Below, one piece after another: positions 1 through 10,200 of a stretch of 43,895 bases of DNA. The notes below the pieces were generated by a model, which was given only the letters and a program-made list of their open reading frames with translations, was not told the origin of the DNA and did no database searches. Origin of the DNA: Roseibacillus sp. (GTDB lineage Bacteria > Verrucomicrobiota > Verrucomicrobiia > Verrucomicrobiales > Akkermansiaceae); NCBI GenBank assembly GCA_002709915.1, contig PARF01000024.1, positions 1-43,895 of the forward strand, in the 5' to 3' direction. Every line of letters begins with the position of its first letter. Within the stretch, counting starts at the first letter, position 1. The position numbers were made by a program, and so were the translations under genes.

Positions 1-99
1 TAGAAGCATCAGGAGCGCTCTGGAATTCCTTCGATCGAGCAATACAAGTCCTGGAGCGAGAAACACGCTTACGAGAATCGCTATAAGGACGAAATCCAT
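1..99 (-). CDS. Possible 5' end of a truncated membrane protein gene (window edge)
   Basis: Reading leftward from an ATG at 99-97, 33 codons stay open to the window edge. They encode a strongly hydrophobic start (MDFVLIAILVSVFLAPGLVL, then a basic stretch), which would suit a signal anchor or first membrane helix. A G-rich stretch (GGGG within CAGGGGATGGGGC) precedes the ATG. The same codons read on the plus strand (4-141) also give an open frame with plausible composition ending at TAA 139-141. That frame begins right after a TAG at 1-3 and has no ATG, GTG or TTG start. I cannot decide which strand, if either, is coding. Confidence 0.2.
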   Translation of the reverse strand, partial: MDFVLIAILVSVFLAPGLVLLDRRNSRALLMLL

Positions 100-333
100 G
101 GTGGCTGCCCCATCCCCTGCGACAGAGCCACAGGATAAGTAAACGGCGCCCCCAAGTAACTCTTATTTTTAGCAACCAACCCCTGAGAAACCCCGGATCA
201 AGCTCTTCGGCCCTCGGCAACCAATAGAGCATACCATTATCACATGATAGTGACAGATCCTCCGGTGGACCTTTATTCATCCGGGCCGAGAATGAGCATG
301 ACAGCTTCTTTCCTCCTGGTCAGAGTAGTAGAG

Positions 334-3300
334 ATGGCAAACGTGATCTCCCGGAAATTAAGGACGTCTGCAACACTCTGCGCGGCGCTTATCGCCTTGA
401 TGGTGTCTATGCCAGGACACCTCCAAGGGCAGCAGAAAGACCCTGCCCTCGATCTTTATTACCTCGCGACAGGAGCCTATAACCGGAAGCTCTATCCGGC
501 GGCGATAGGGGGATTCAAGGAATTCCTCCAGAAGCACGGCAATCATACCAAGGCAGACCAGGCCCGACAGGGGCTCGCTCTTAGTCTCTACGCACAGAAA
601 CAATACGCTGAAGCGATTCCCCTGCTGACCGCGCTTCTTTCCAAACCCAATCTGCCGAAAGAGGTTAGCCGGGACCGCATTATCCTGATGCAGGGGCAGT
701 GCCTCCTGCGAAGTGGCCAGAAAGATCAGGCCCGCGAGCATTTCATCAAGGAACAATCCCGCCTCCAGAATACTGTGTATAAGGCTTCTGCGCTGGCTGC
801 GATCTGCGACATCTACTTCGGAAATCGAGATTGGGATCAAGTCAACACGTGGGCGACCCAACTGGCTAAGGCCAAGCTCTCCTCGAATCAAGCGGCCCGG
901 GGCCTTTACCAGCAGGGATTCGCCAACTACCAGCTGAAGAAGTATCACGATGCTGCCGGGATTCTCGAAAAGGTCAGTCCCCTTGAAGCTGACGTGATCT
1001 GGAAAACCAGGGCCTCATACCTCCTCGGCGAGTGTTACACTGTTGTTAAAGACCATGAGAAAGCTGGGCCCGCATTTGAGGCCGCCCTGCCCGGCCTGAA
1101 GGGTTCCGATAAAACGGAGTGCCACTATCGACTCGGAGTCACCAGATTCATCCTCGACGACTGGACCGGGGCTGCGGAGCAGTTCGAAGCCTTCCTGAAA
1201 TCAGAGCCTTCCACCCGTCCTGAGGACCAGAAGAAAGAAAACCCTAAGATCAAGGAGTCTCAGCTCTACATTGGCAGGTGCCTTCTCGAGCAGGGAGAAT
1301 TCAATGAGGCCCGTAAAAGGCTGTCGAAGCTCACTAATCTTGACGGTTCTCTGGGGGCCAGAGCGAACCTCTGGTTTGCACGCGTATTTTCCCGACCGGT
1401 AAATCCCAATTACGACCAGGCTGCTGCTTCCCTTGAGCCCGCGGTCAAGAAATACCAAAACGTCACCCCGGTGAATGACGATCTGCGCTTTGACTATGCC
1501 AATGCACTGATGAGCCGCAACGAGCCCGACTGGAAGACCGCTGCAGAGGCCCTTGGAAGAATCAACGGTGGAGCCTTCGGACAGTTTGCGGAAGTTCTCG
1601 CCCAGAGAGCAACCTGCTACCACAAGCTCGGGGACTATAACAATAGCTTGAACCTTGCCAACGAGCACATCACCAAGTTCAAGGATCATGAGATGGCCGG
1701 AGACACTCGCTTTCTGCGGGCCGAGAACATGTTCCTTCTCAGCCAGGGTGATAATGCGATCGAAGCCTACAGGGAGTTCCTTGCCACCCATAAGGACCAT
1801 TCCAATGCCCTTGCCGCGGCATTCCGGATTGCCCAGATTCATCATCACCAGGGCCGCTGGGATCAATCCCTCGCTTCCGCGGGGCCCCTCCTTGCCAGCA
1901 AGCCGGAAGGCCCCTTATTCGCCCAATTGGCCTTCCTTGTCGGTAACTCACACTTCCAGAAGGAGCAGTGGAAGGAATGTCTCGAACCGCTGGAGGCGTT
2001 CATTGCCACTCGAGTCAAGAAGACCGGGAAAAACAACCAGAGGGTTTCCGCTGAGGCAAACGTCGATACCGCGCTGATCCAGCTAGCCGTCGCGTATGAC
2101 CGCGAAGAAGATTCTGCCAAGGCTCTCGAACATCTGGAAACTCTCACGCGCTTCTACCCTGGCACCACGCCGCACCTTCCTCTCGCTCTTGCAGAACAGG
2201 GGCGGCTCGCCTACGAGCAGGAGGACCTTTCGAAAGCCCGGCAGTCCCTTGAGCGCTTTCTCAACGAGGACAAACAAAACAAGGATCCCTTCAAGAGCGG
2301 GGCTCCTGCTCAAAGGCTCCGGGTAAACTATTTCCTGGGTTGGGTTAATGCCACCGAGAAAAAGCATGAGCCTGCCGTTCTGCACTTCGGGGAGGTGGCT
2401 AAAAATCAGCAGCACGAACTCGCTGCTGATGCAGCACTGCAACAGGGCCTTGCCTACATCCAGCTGGAGCAATTTGACAAGGCTGGAAGTCTCTTCCCTC
2501 AGATTCTTCAACGCTACCCCAAACATGAAAAACTCCAGCGCGTTACCTACTACGCTGGCCTCTCTCTGGCGCGAATGGAAAAATGGGGGCCTGCAGCAAT
2601 TCATCTGCGAAAGGTCGCAGACGCCTGGCCTGACTCTGAATTCGCCGATCAGGCCCTCTATGAATGGGCGTGGTGCGAGCGTAAGCAGAAAAAGGATGCC
2701 GATGCTGCCAAACTCTACGAGAGATTCCTGAACAAGTATCGGGAGAGCTCTCTGGTCGTGAAAGTCCAGAGTGAACTCGCGGAACTAAACCTGAAAAGTG
2801 GCGAGCAAGACATGGTGATCGAACGCCTCACCAAGGCTCTGGCCGCCGTGAAGGAGGAAGCCTTGCAGGAAGACCTCCGCTACCAGCTGGCTACTGCTCA
2901 TTTCAGTAAGGGCGACTATGAGAATTCTGCCGGAATGTTTGAAGAATTACTCATTAAGTATCCCGATTCCAAGCTCAGAGCATCCATGTGCTTTCAAGCT
3001 GGTGAATCCCGTTATAAGCTGAAGGAGACTGTGATCGCCTTGACGCATTTTGCGGAGGGAATGAAGCAGGACAACCTGAAGCCAGTCCTTGCCGAGTCCA
3101 TGCTGATGCGACTCGCGGAGATGCAGAGCAGCACTGCTGATCACCCCAGCGCTTACAAGTCCTACCGCAACTTCATCAACCGCTTTCCCGAAAGCAGGTG
3201 GAAGCGCAACGCCCAGTTTGGATTAGCGTGGTCACTGGAGAATTCTGACAAACCTGGCGAAGCCATCCGCAACTATGCGCCTCTTCTTGAGTCCGACAAG

Positions 3301-3588
3301 GTAGTCGACCTCTGGACGGTCCGGGCCCGGTTCCAGACCGGTGAATGCTATTTCAACATGCAAAAGTATGAGGAAGCGGTGAAGGAGTTTCTGAACGTGG
3401 AAATTCAATATAAAAAGTATCCCGCCTGGCAGGCCAAGGGCATCCTTGAGATTGGTCGTGTTCTTCTCGCCCAGAATAAGCGTGGGGATGCCAAGGAACG
3501 CTTCAAGGATGTCATCACTCGCTACCCCAACGAAAAAGCAGCAATTGTTGCGCGCCAGTATCTTGATCAACTACGCACCAGCGGATAA
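334..3588 (+). CDS. Large periplasmic tetratricopeptide-repeat protein, first gene of an ExbB/ExbD operon
   Basis: Seen: 1084 residues beginning with a signal peptide (basic MANVISRKLR, then a hydrophobic stretch to about residue 28). The rest is almost entirely helical TPR-like repeats with recurring A-x-x-x-F/Y and Y-P-x-S spacing (for example YPDSKLRASMCFQAGESRYK near residue 880). Such repeats mediate protein-protein contacts, and BamD/YbgF-type proteins are periplasmic relatives in architecture. An ATG at 334 is preferred over the in-frame ATGs at 244, 292 and 298 because the signal peptide begins there; its GAG-type ribosome site is weak. It lies 30 bp before exbB, so it probably forms the scaffold or outer-membrane-facing partner of the Tol/Exb-like complex. 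The exact partner is inference. Confidence 0.85.
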   Translation: MANVISRKLRTSATLCAALIALMVSMPGHLQGQQKDPALDLYYLATGAYNRKLYPAAIGGFKEFLQKHGNHTKADQARQGLALSLYAQKQYAEAIPLLTALLSKPNLPKEVSRDRIILMQGQCLLRSGQKDQAREHFIKEQSRLQNTVYKASALAAICDIYFGNRDWDQVNTWATQLAKAKLSSNQAARGLYQQGFANYQLKKYHDAAGILEKVSPLEADVIWKTRASYLLGECYTVVKDHEKAGPAFEAALPGLKGSDKTECHYRLGVTRFILDDWTGAAEQFEAFLKSEPSTRPEDQKKENPKIKESQLYIGRCLLEQGEFNEARKRLSKLTNLDGSLGARANLWFARVFSRPVNPNYDQAAASLEPAVKKYQNVTPVNDDLRFDYANALMSRNEPDWKTAAEALGRINGGAFGQFAEVLAQRATCYHKLGDYNNSLNLANEHITKFKDHEMAGDTRFLRAENMFLLSQGDNAIEAYREFLATHKDHSNALAAAFRIAQIHHHQGRWDQSLASAGPLLASKPEGPLFAQLAFLVGNSHFQKEQWKECLEPLEAFIATRVKKTGKNNQRVSAEANVDTALIQLAVAYDREEDSAKALEHLETLTRFYPGTTPHLPLALAEQGRLAYEQEDLSKARQSLERFLNEDKQNKDPFKSGAPAQRLRVNYFLGWVNATEKKHEPAVLHFGEVAKNQQHELAADAALQQGLAYIQLEQFDKAGSLFPQILQRYPKHEKLQRVTYYAGLSLARMEKWGPAAIHLRKVADAWPDSEFADQALYEWAWCERKQKKDADAAKLYERFLNKYRESSLVVKVQSELAELNLKSGEQDMVIERLTKALAAVKEEALQEDLRYQLATAHFSKGDYENSAGMFEELLIKYPDSKLRASMCFQAGESRYKLKETVIALTHFAEGMKQDNLKPVLAESMLMRLAEMQSSTADHPSAYKSYRNFINRFPESRWKRNAQFGLAWSLENSDKPGEAIRNYAPLLESDKVVDLWTVRARFQTGECYFNMQKYEEAVKEFLNVEIQYKKYPAWQAKGILEIGRVLLAQNKRGDAKERFKDVITRYPNEKAAIVARQYLDQLRTSG

Positions 3589-3618
3589 CCGAAAACCCCT
3601 CAATCAATCAGATTTCCC

Positions 3619-4386
3619 ATGACCAACTACACTACCAACCAATCTTGGAAAAAAGCTTTGGGCATCGCCGCCCTTTTCCTCATGGCCCTCACCACCTCGC
3701 TTCTCGCAGCAGAGGCCGGAGCAGATTCAGGCGTGGAAAAAGAAACCATGTTTTCTCTTATCAAAAAAGGGGGCCCAATCATGATCCCTCTCGGGATTGC
3801 CTCCATCATTGCGCTGGCCTTGGCCCTCGAACGCTTTATTTCCCTGCGGCGCGACAGGGTGCTACCTGACGGATTCCTCAGCGGTCTGGGGAACGCCTGG
3901 GATTCAGATCCTTCCGGGCAGACCGCAGAGCAGTATTGCGAGCAGAGCACGGGAAGCGCAGGACATGTTTTCAAGGCCGGTCTCCAGTGGCGAGATTCGG
4001 GCCATGAAGCAGTCGCCAAGGCCATCGAAGATGCTGGTATCCGTGAGGCAGACAAACTCAAGAGAAGCCTGCGTGGACTATCGATCATTGCTGCTGTTTC
4101 ACCCCTCCTCGGCCTTCTTGGCACTGTCTACGGGATGATCGACGCCTTTCAGCGCACTTCCCAGAGCGGCGGAGCCGCAAAAACCGCGGACCTTGCCACC
4201 GGAATTTATGAAGCCCTTGTGACGACAGCAGCAGGCCTCACCATCGCCATCCCGACTCTGCTGCTCTACCAGTTTCTGCAATCCAGGGTGGATAAGATCA
4301 TCGATCACATCGACGAAGTCGGAACCGACTTCATTGTCAACCACGCCAGAAAGAACAGCACTTCCACCGGTCCCGCAACATCCTAG
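3619..4386 (+). CDS. exbB: MotA/TolQ/ExbB proton channel family protein
   Basis: This is the inner-membrane stator-type proton channel subunit that couples the proton gradient to work in the periplasm. The 255-residue protein has an N-terminal signal or extra helix (about 13-31, ending LLAAEAGA), then helices at about 51-76 (GGPIMIPLGIASIIALALAL), 155-180 (SPLLGLLGTVYGMIDAF) and 192-225 (ALVTTAAGLTIAIPTLLLY). The conserved small/Thr-rich pore helices (LLGTVYGM and ALVTTAAGLTIAIP) are the family hallmark. The extra N-terminal segment before the first canonical helix is common in ExbB-like proteins of this phylum. It is followed after 26 bp by exbD. Whether it is functionally ExbB, TolQ or a third type cannot be told from sequence. 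The family assignment is firm. Confidence 0.93.
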   Translation: MTNYTTNQSWKKALGIAALFLMALTTSLLAAEAGADSGVEKETMFSLIKKGGPIMIPLGIASIIALALALERFISLRRDRVLPDGFLSGLGNAWDSDPSGQTAEQYCEQSTGSAGHVFKAGLQWRDSGHEAVAKAIEDAGIREADKLKRSLRGLSIIAAVSPLLGLLGTVYGMIDAFQRTSQSGGAAKTADLATGIYEALVTTAAGLTIAIPTLLLYQFLQSRVDKIIDHIDEVGTDFIVNHARKNSTSTGPATS

Positions 4387-4412
4387 GGATCAAAGACTAC
4401 CTAACTGAATCC

Positions 4413-4829
4413 ATGAGAATCCGAAGCAGGGACAACGAACAGGGTGAGATCATCAACATCTCAAGCATGATAGACGTCATGTTCATCCTCATCATTTTCT
4501 TTCTGGTTACCACTACCTTCAAAGAGGAAGAGGTCGATCACCTCGTCAAGCTTCCCGTGGAATCCCGTAATCAGTCGCTCACCCAGACTGCAGGAAACCT
4601 GATCAAGGTCAATATCCGGGATAATGGAGCTTATGTCGTGATGGGGCAGGCGGTGACTGAGGAAAAATTGACTGAGTGGATGCAGGAGGAGCGCGAAAAA
4701 AAACCTGAGATCAAGGTTCTCGTTCGTTGCGACAAGGAATCCAAGCACCTCTACCTCGCTAACGTGATGTCTATCTGTCGATTTGTGGGAGTTCCGGAGG
4801 CAAATATTGCGGTGCGGACTGAGAAGTAG
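4413..4829 (+). CDS. exbD: ExbD/TolR family biopolymer transport protein
   Basis: The protein has 138 residues: a short cytoplasmic start, one membrane helix (about 19-37, MIDVMFILIIFFLVTTTF) and a periplasmic ExbD/TolR domain. Asp21 in SSMIDVMF sits at the position of the single protonatable aspartate (Asp25 of E. coli ExbD) that carries the proton pathway through the ExbB pentamer. The periplasmic part has the usual KVLVRCDKESKHLYLANVM-type strand-helix pattern. It is 26 bp after exbB and 12 bp before the next gene, so the genes are very likely co-transcribed. Only one ExbD copy is present, whereas some planctomycete and verrucomicrobial operons have two. Confidence 0.93.
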   Translation: MRIRSRDNEQGEIINISSMIDVMFILIIFFLVTTTFKEEEVDHLVKLPVESRNQSLTQTAGNLIKVNIRDNGAYVVMGQAVTEEKLTEWMQEEREKKPEIKVLVRCDKESKHLYLANVMSICRFVGVPEANIAVRTEK

Positions 4830-4841
4830 TGAGACCGGATT

Positions 4842-7250
4842 ATGAGCGACCAGCAGCCCATCCCCCAATCAGCGCACAAACAACAGCAAGATTACCTCCC
4901 CGGGGATATCAGAGAAGATCCTAACCCAGATCGGATGATTCTCGGGGTCACCAGGAAGCAGCGCTTCCGTCTCTATTTCTGGCTGGCAGCGGTTCTCGTT
5001 TCTGCATTTTTCCTCTGGTCTCTCTTTTATCTCAGGCCCGACCGCTGGTATACCTATACGGATCAGGTTGCCTTTAATCAGGTCGCCCGCGATGTGACCC
5101 CCGGATATGTCATATGGGAGAAGGCGGAGCCTGCCGGAAGCGGGTTCGGACCGGAAGAAGACATCGCTACTCCTGTGATCTCCTCGAATGGGGCACGCAT
5201 GATCTACAGCTCTGGGAAAGACGATGGCAACGCCAACCTCTTTTTGCGGGAATGGGACGGTAACGACTGGAAGAACCCTCGGCCCATGCGCGCTCTTAAC
5301 AGCGCCTTCCATGAGATATCGCCCTCACTGAGCGGCGATGGAGAACTGCTCTATTTCAGCAGCGACCGCCCCGGTGGACAGGGTGGATTCGATATCTGGG
5401 TCGCGAAGTGGGATGGCGCCGAATACGCATGGCCGCTCCCTCTGACACCACGGGTAAACACCCCCTTCGATGAAATCGACCCTGATATCGCTCCAGATAA
5501 CCTCGTTCTTTACTTCGCTTCCAATCAACCTCGCCGCGCGACTGACACCTCCGAAAAAGTAGCGGCAATGCTCGAAAACGTCGAAGACCGCAAGGGTAAC
5601 TTTGACCTCTACTCCGCCGACAAGGCTGGCGAGACTACCTTTGACCTCATCGTCGAGCGTCAGTTGAGCATGCTCTACTCGCTGCGAGAAAGTGCGCTTG
5701 CGGACCCCGAGGTCATGTCCAAGTTAGGCGGAAGCAAGCAAACTGAGAGCGCCGTCGACAAGGGTCTTGCCTTCCTCGCGGCTACTCAGGAAGAGGATGG
5801 TCGATGGGATATAGGTAAGTCTGGTGGGCAGAGCGGACACGACCAGGCAGCCACTGCCTTCGCTTTGCTCGCCTTCTACGGCCGAGGAGAAGTCCACGAT
5901 GAGGAATGTAAGTATCAAGATACCGTTAAAGGCGGGATCGAGTGGCTGGTCGGACAGCAGAACGGAGCAACCGGAGACCTTAGAGGCGCCAAACCAAGAA
6001 GTAACGCTATGTATGATCATGGGATTGCATCTCTCGCAGTGATCGAAGCGTATGGCGTGACCAAGGACGCAACGTTGCGCCCCAAGGCTCAGGCAGCCAT
6101 CGACTTTATCAGCGAGACCCAGCACGAGGGAGGCGGATGGCGCTATAGTCCAAATCAGGCCGGTGACCTTTCAGTCACCGGCTGGTACATCATGGCTCTT
6201 GCAAGTGCCGAAATGTCCGGACTCATCGTCCCGGACAAGACCATGGACGGAGCAACGAAGTTCCTCGACAGTGTCAGTCATGGTAAAAACAAGGGTGCTT
6301 ACGGTTATACTGGCGCGAGCGGAGGAACAGCGGCACTTAATGCAGCAGGGTTTTTCTGCTCCCAACTTCTCGGGCGATCCTCGAACACTGCCAAAGCGTA
6401 TGAATCTTCTGCCATCGTGGACCGTCAGGGTTTCAAACTGGAAGATATTTATCACGCCTACTACGGCAGCGTAGCCTCTTATCAGCATCAGGGACCAGCA
6501 TGGCGGAAGTGGATGGAAAAAATGCATTCAGGCTTCGTGAAATCTCAGAATCCCGATGGATCCTGGAAGACCGGTGGTGGACACGGCAGGCAGATGGGCG
6601 GGGTCATCGTTACTGCCTTGGTAACGCTGTGCCTGGAGGCACATTATCGCTACAGTCCCCTTTATGGACTGGGTTGGGAGCCAGACGCCGATGGCCCTAC
6701 GGGCACCAGCAGAGACCTTGCTGAGCTCGCCGAGACCCCCCTCTTCCGTCATGCCAGATTCCTCGAGGATGTCAGTTCCCCAGCCAACGATACTGGCCCC
6801 GTACTGACCGATCATGGTGACTTTCTCTATTTCGCCTCGGAACGAGGTAGTGGAGAGGGGGGATCGGATCTCTGGCGATCTCGCCTCGGGCGAACAGAGG
6901 CAAATAAGTATGGCCAGCCAAGCAACCTGGGGCCCGAGATCAACGGGGATGGCGATGAGACAAACCCTGCCGTTCGCAACGCCGGGTTCCACCTCCTCTT
7001 CAATTCCGATCGGGCCGACAACGGAAATGCACTTTACAGCGCTCGGAGCAAGCGCGTGGTGCGCCGTTTCGATCTTACCAAGATGCCGGACATGAACTGG
7101 ATCATGGGTAACCTCCTCTGGATTATTCTCCTCGTTACTTCTCTTACAGGCTTTGTCTGGCTCACCAGACGAGCCCTGTCAGCAGGCAAGCAAGCAGATT
7201 CCGCCCGCCTCCCTGAAGATCTGCCACCTGATCCAGCCTCCTCGCCCTAA
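4842..7250 (+). CDS. Membrane-anchored PD40 propeller protein with an inserted prenyltransferase/squalene-cyclase-like domain
   Basis: Seen: 802 residues. There is a transmembrane helix at about 41-64. PD40/TolB-like blades run from about 105 to 260 (for example LLYFSSDRPGGQGGFDIWVA near 170). An alpha-alpha toroid region of the prenyltransferase/squalene-cyclase type covers about 302-602, with QW-like motifs (QEEDGRWD, EGGGWRYSP, NPDGSW). A further PD40 stretch follows at about 645-735 (FLYFASERGSGEGGSDLW), then a C-terminal helix at about 750-774. The toroid domain therefore interrupts the propeller. No canonical DXDDTA catalytic motif of squalene-hopene cyclase is visible, so binding or scaffolding is more likely than cyclization. 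It is 12 bp after exbD and 9 bp before a paralogue. Role unknown; a periplasmic sensor or partner of the Exb complex is inference. Confidence 0.85.
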   Translation: MSDQQPIPQSAHKQQQDYLPGDIREDPNPDRMILGVTRKQRFRLYFWLAAVLVSAFFLWSLFYLRPDRWYTYTDQVAFNQVARDVTPGYVIWEKAEPAGSGFGPEEDIATPVISSNGARMIYSSGKDDGNANLFLREWDGNDWKNPRPMRALNSAFHEISPSLSGDGELLYFSSDRPGGQGGFDIWVAKWDGAEYAWPLPLTPRVNTPFDEIDPDIAPDNLVLYFASNQPRRATDTSEKVAAMLENVEDRKGNFDLYSADKAGETTFDLIVERQLSMLYSLRESALADPEVMSKLGGSKQTESAVDKGLAFLAATQEEDGRWDIGKSGGQSGHDQAATAFALLAFYGRGEVHDEECKYQDTVKGGIEWLVGQQNGATGDLRGAKPRSNAMYDHGIASLAVIEAYGVTKDATLRPKAQAAIDFISETQHEGGGWRYSPNQAGDLSVTGWYIMALASAEMSGLIVPDKTMDGATKFLDSVSHGKNKGAYGYTGASGGTAALNAAGFFCSQLLGRSSNTAKAYESSAIVDRQGFKLEDIYHAYYGSVASYQHQGPAWRKWMEKMHSGFVKSQNPDGSWKTGGGHGRQMGGVIVTALVTLCLEAHYRYSPLYGLGWEPDADGPTGTSRDLAELAETPLFRHARFLEDVSSPANDTGPVLTDHGDFLYFASERGSGEGGSDLWRSRLGRTEANKYGQPSNLGPEINGDGDETNPAVRNAGFHLLFNSDRADNGNALYSARSKRVVRRFDLTKMPDMNWIMGNLLWIILLVTSLTGFVWLTRRALSAGKQADSARLPEDLPPDPASSP

Positions 7251-7259
7251 CGCAGGCAG

Positions 7260-10200
7260 ATGGCCATGTCCGAACCAGAAAAACAAAGATCCGAAGAGGT
7301 CCCGGTAAGTAAGGCGCGTTGGCTCCTGCCGCTTGCCTCGCTTGCGGTGATGCTTGGAATCGGCCTCCTTCTCCACGGAAAACTACGGGACGAAATCTGG
7401 TCTTACTTCACGGACGATCAGGGAACCCGTGTGGAAGTTCAGGACGGTAAGGAGCGATATATCCTCTGGCAGGACCCCAGGCAGAACCTCTTTGAAGAAC
7501 AAGGATCCACCGTGGGGCCGGATCCCGTCAACCAGGCCTCGGAACGCCTTGAGGCGGCCTTCTCTCCTGATGGTATCAGGATGATTCTTGTCCGCAACGA
7601 TCCCGAGACTAATCGGGCCGACCTCTACCAGTCGACCTGGAACGGAAGAATCTGGACGCGTCCTGCCGGCATGGCATCCCTCAATACCGCATCCAACGAG
7701 CGAGGCCCCGCCTTCTCCCACGACGGAAAATATCTCTATTTCAGCTCTGACCGCGAGGGCGGTCAAGGAGGTGATGATATCTACGTGGCGCGCTGGGATG
7801 GCCACAAATGGACAGGGGTCATGGCCCTCGGAACCACGATCAACTCCCCTGCCCGGGAAACTGGACCCGCTCCCACCGCTGACGGTAAGCGACTATACTT
7901 TTCCTCCAACCGCGCTGGTGGAAATGATATTTTCGTGGCGCAGCGCCTAGAGGAGGCACCCCTCCTCGTTTCGAAACCTGATGGAGAGCAGGCTCTGGAA
8001 GCCGACAGCGAGAGAGCTTCAGCACAGACGAAGAATACCTTAAGGGACTCGGCGGCCCCGCCACTTCCCCAGTTCGGAAACGCAAACGCAGCCGGCAATC
8101 TCAACTCCAGTGCCGAGGACCTTCAGACCGCCCTTACACAGCAAGGAGATCATGTCTTTCTCGCCTCGGACCGTGACCGTAGTAATGAAATCGGATTCGG
8201 GGTCTATTTCAGTCGTGTCATCGATGGGGAAGCTCTTCCCCCGGAGCGGGTCGATCTGTATCTGAATGAGGGAAATGTTACCGATCCTGCGGTCCGGATG
8301 GAAGGGTTTGATCTCCTTTTCAGCACGAAGCCCGAAGTTGAATCTGGGAACGCGGGGTTCAAGCTCTACCGTTCCACCACACGGGAGGTAGTTGGCTACA
8401 CCAGTCTTGAGCGGTGGGAATCCTTCAAGGAGCTCATGGAGGACATCGGGTGGTGGATCCTCCTTGGCCTTCTTGCCCTTGCCGCTCTTCCCTACCTTCT
8501 GGAAAGCTGGCAGGACCTCACCAATCTCTTTCATAAGTGTCTTGCCGGCTCGGCTGCAGTCCATCTCGTCATTCTCCTGCTTCTCATGGTCTGGCTCATC
8601 GCAAAGGAGGTAGGAGGTGAGGAGCCTCAATCACCAGAAATCACAGTCAGTATAGAGGCCCTCATGGAGGAGGAAATTGCTCTTGAAAGCGAACCCGAAC
8701 AGGCCGAAATCGCAGAGACCAGGGAACTCGTAATGACGGAGAAGTTCGAAAGCGACTTTAAGATTCCAGTCTTTAGACCAGAGGAAAACACCAAGGTGGT
8801 GCCCGTTGTAACGCAAACCTCCCGTTCTTCTCTGGTTCCAAGTGTTCGTCCCTCCAGACTCAACGAATCCGAATCCGAACAGGAGCAGACTCAGCCCACC
8901 AAGGAACTCAGCGTTCTGACCGCTCTGCCCGAGACCTTTCTCCCTGAGCCTGAAGACCCGACCCTTGAGGAGGAACAGGGGACCGACCAGCAACTCGCGG
9001 AAAAGCCCGCAGATCCCGCGGATGCAGAGTTCAAGCCCACGGAATCACTGGATCAGGTGCAACCTGAGCAAGCCAGAGAGCGCGCCATCGCGGACACCGC
9101 AGTCGAAAACGAGTCCGAGGTAAGGGATGTCTCTCAACCCGATGCGGCGCCAGAGACTACCGACACCGGTGGCGACACCGTCAATCCACATCGCGGCCTC
9201 GAAGCCCTTGGGGTTCCTCCCGAACTCGATGGAGCCGGCGACGCGATCACCAACCTGCTCAACCTCCCCGGAGATGGTCAGACCAATGATCCTCTCCTTC
9301 CTGATAAGCTGGCAACCCCCAAGAATGATCTCGATGCCCGGGCTATCACCAAGCTCATGACCAAGCGCCGGGGGAGACCATCGCCTGAGACCATCGAACA
9401 ACTGGGAGGTTCAGATGCCACCGAGCGCGCCATTGGCGCCGCTTTGGAATGGCTTGCCCGCAATCAGGAGGGAGATGGCCGCTGGGACATGCGCAAACAT
9501 GGAGCCAATGGAGACTTCGATACCGCGGGAGCCGGACTGGCTCTCCTCTGTTTCTACGGCTGGGGAGAAACACACAACAAGGGAGGAAAGTATCAGGACA
9601 ACGTCAAGCGAGCCCTAGAGTGGCTTCTCAAGCAGCAGAAGGAAGATGGAGATCTACGGGGAGGAGGACGGATGTATTGCCATGGGATTGCGGCCATCGC
9701 TCTTTGCGAAGCCTATGGGTTTACCAAGGATCCGAAGCTGAAGGAGCCTGCCGAGAGGGCTATCGCGCTTATCGTCGCATCACAGAGCCCCAGCAAAGGT
9801 GGGTGGCGCTACAATCCTGCCAATTCACAGGGCAAGCCGAGTGACGACTCTGATCTTTCCGTGACCGCCTGGCAGTATATGGCTCTGCACAGCGCGCGCC
9901 TCGCAGGGCTGGAAGTTTCCGACGAACCCTTCATAGGAGCCCAGAAATACATGACCTCGGTGTCCTCCGGAACACATGGCGGACTCTATGCTTACACGGG
10001 AGGAGGCCCCAACCCCGCCATGACCGCCAGTGGGATGTTCTGCCGGCAGCTGGACCTCGTTCCTCCTACAGACCCCCGCATGGCTGAGGGCGCCGAATAC
10101 CTTGGGCGTCACAAGTTCAACAACAATCCGGATTACTATTACGTCTACTACGCGACCTTGGCTCTCTACCAACATCAGGGGCCTGTCTGGAAGGAATGGA

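Noticed and set aside
1201-1866. 221-codon minus-strand frame inside the TPR gene
   Set aside because: Lies fully within a well-supported TPR coding region and shows no domain; typical antisense shadow in GC-rich DNA.
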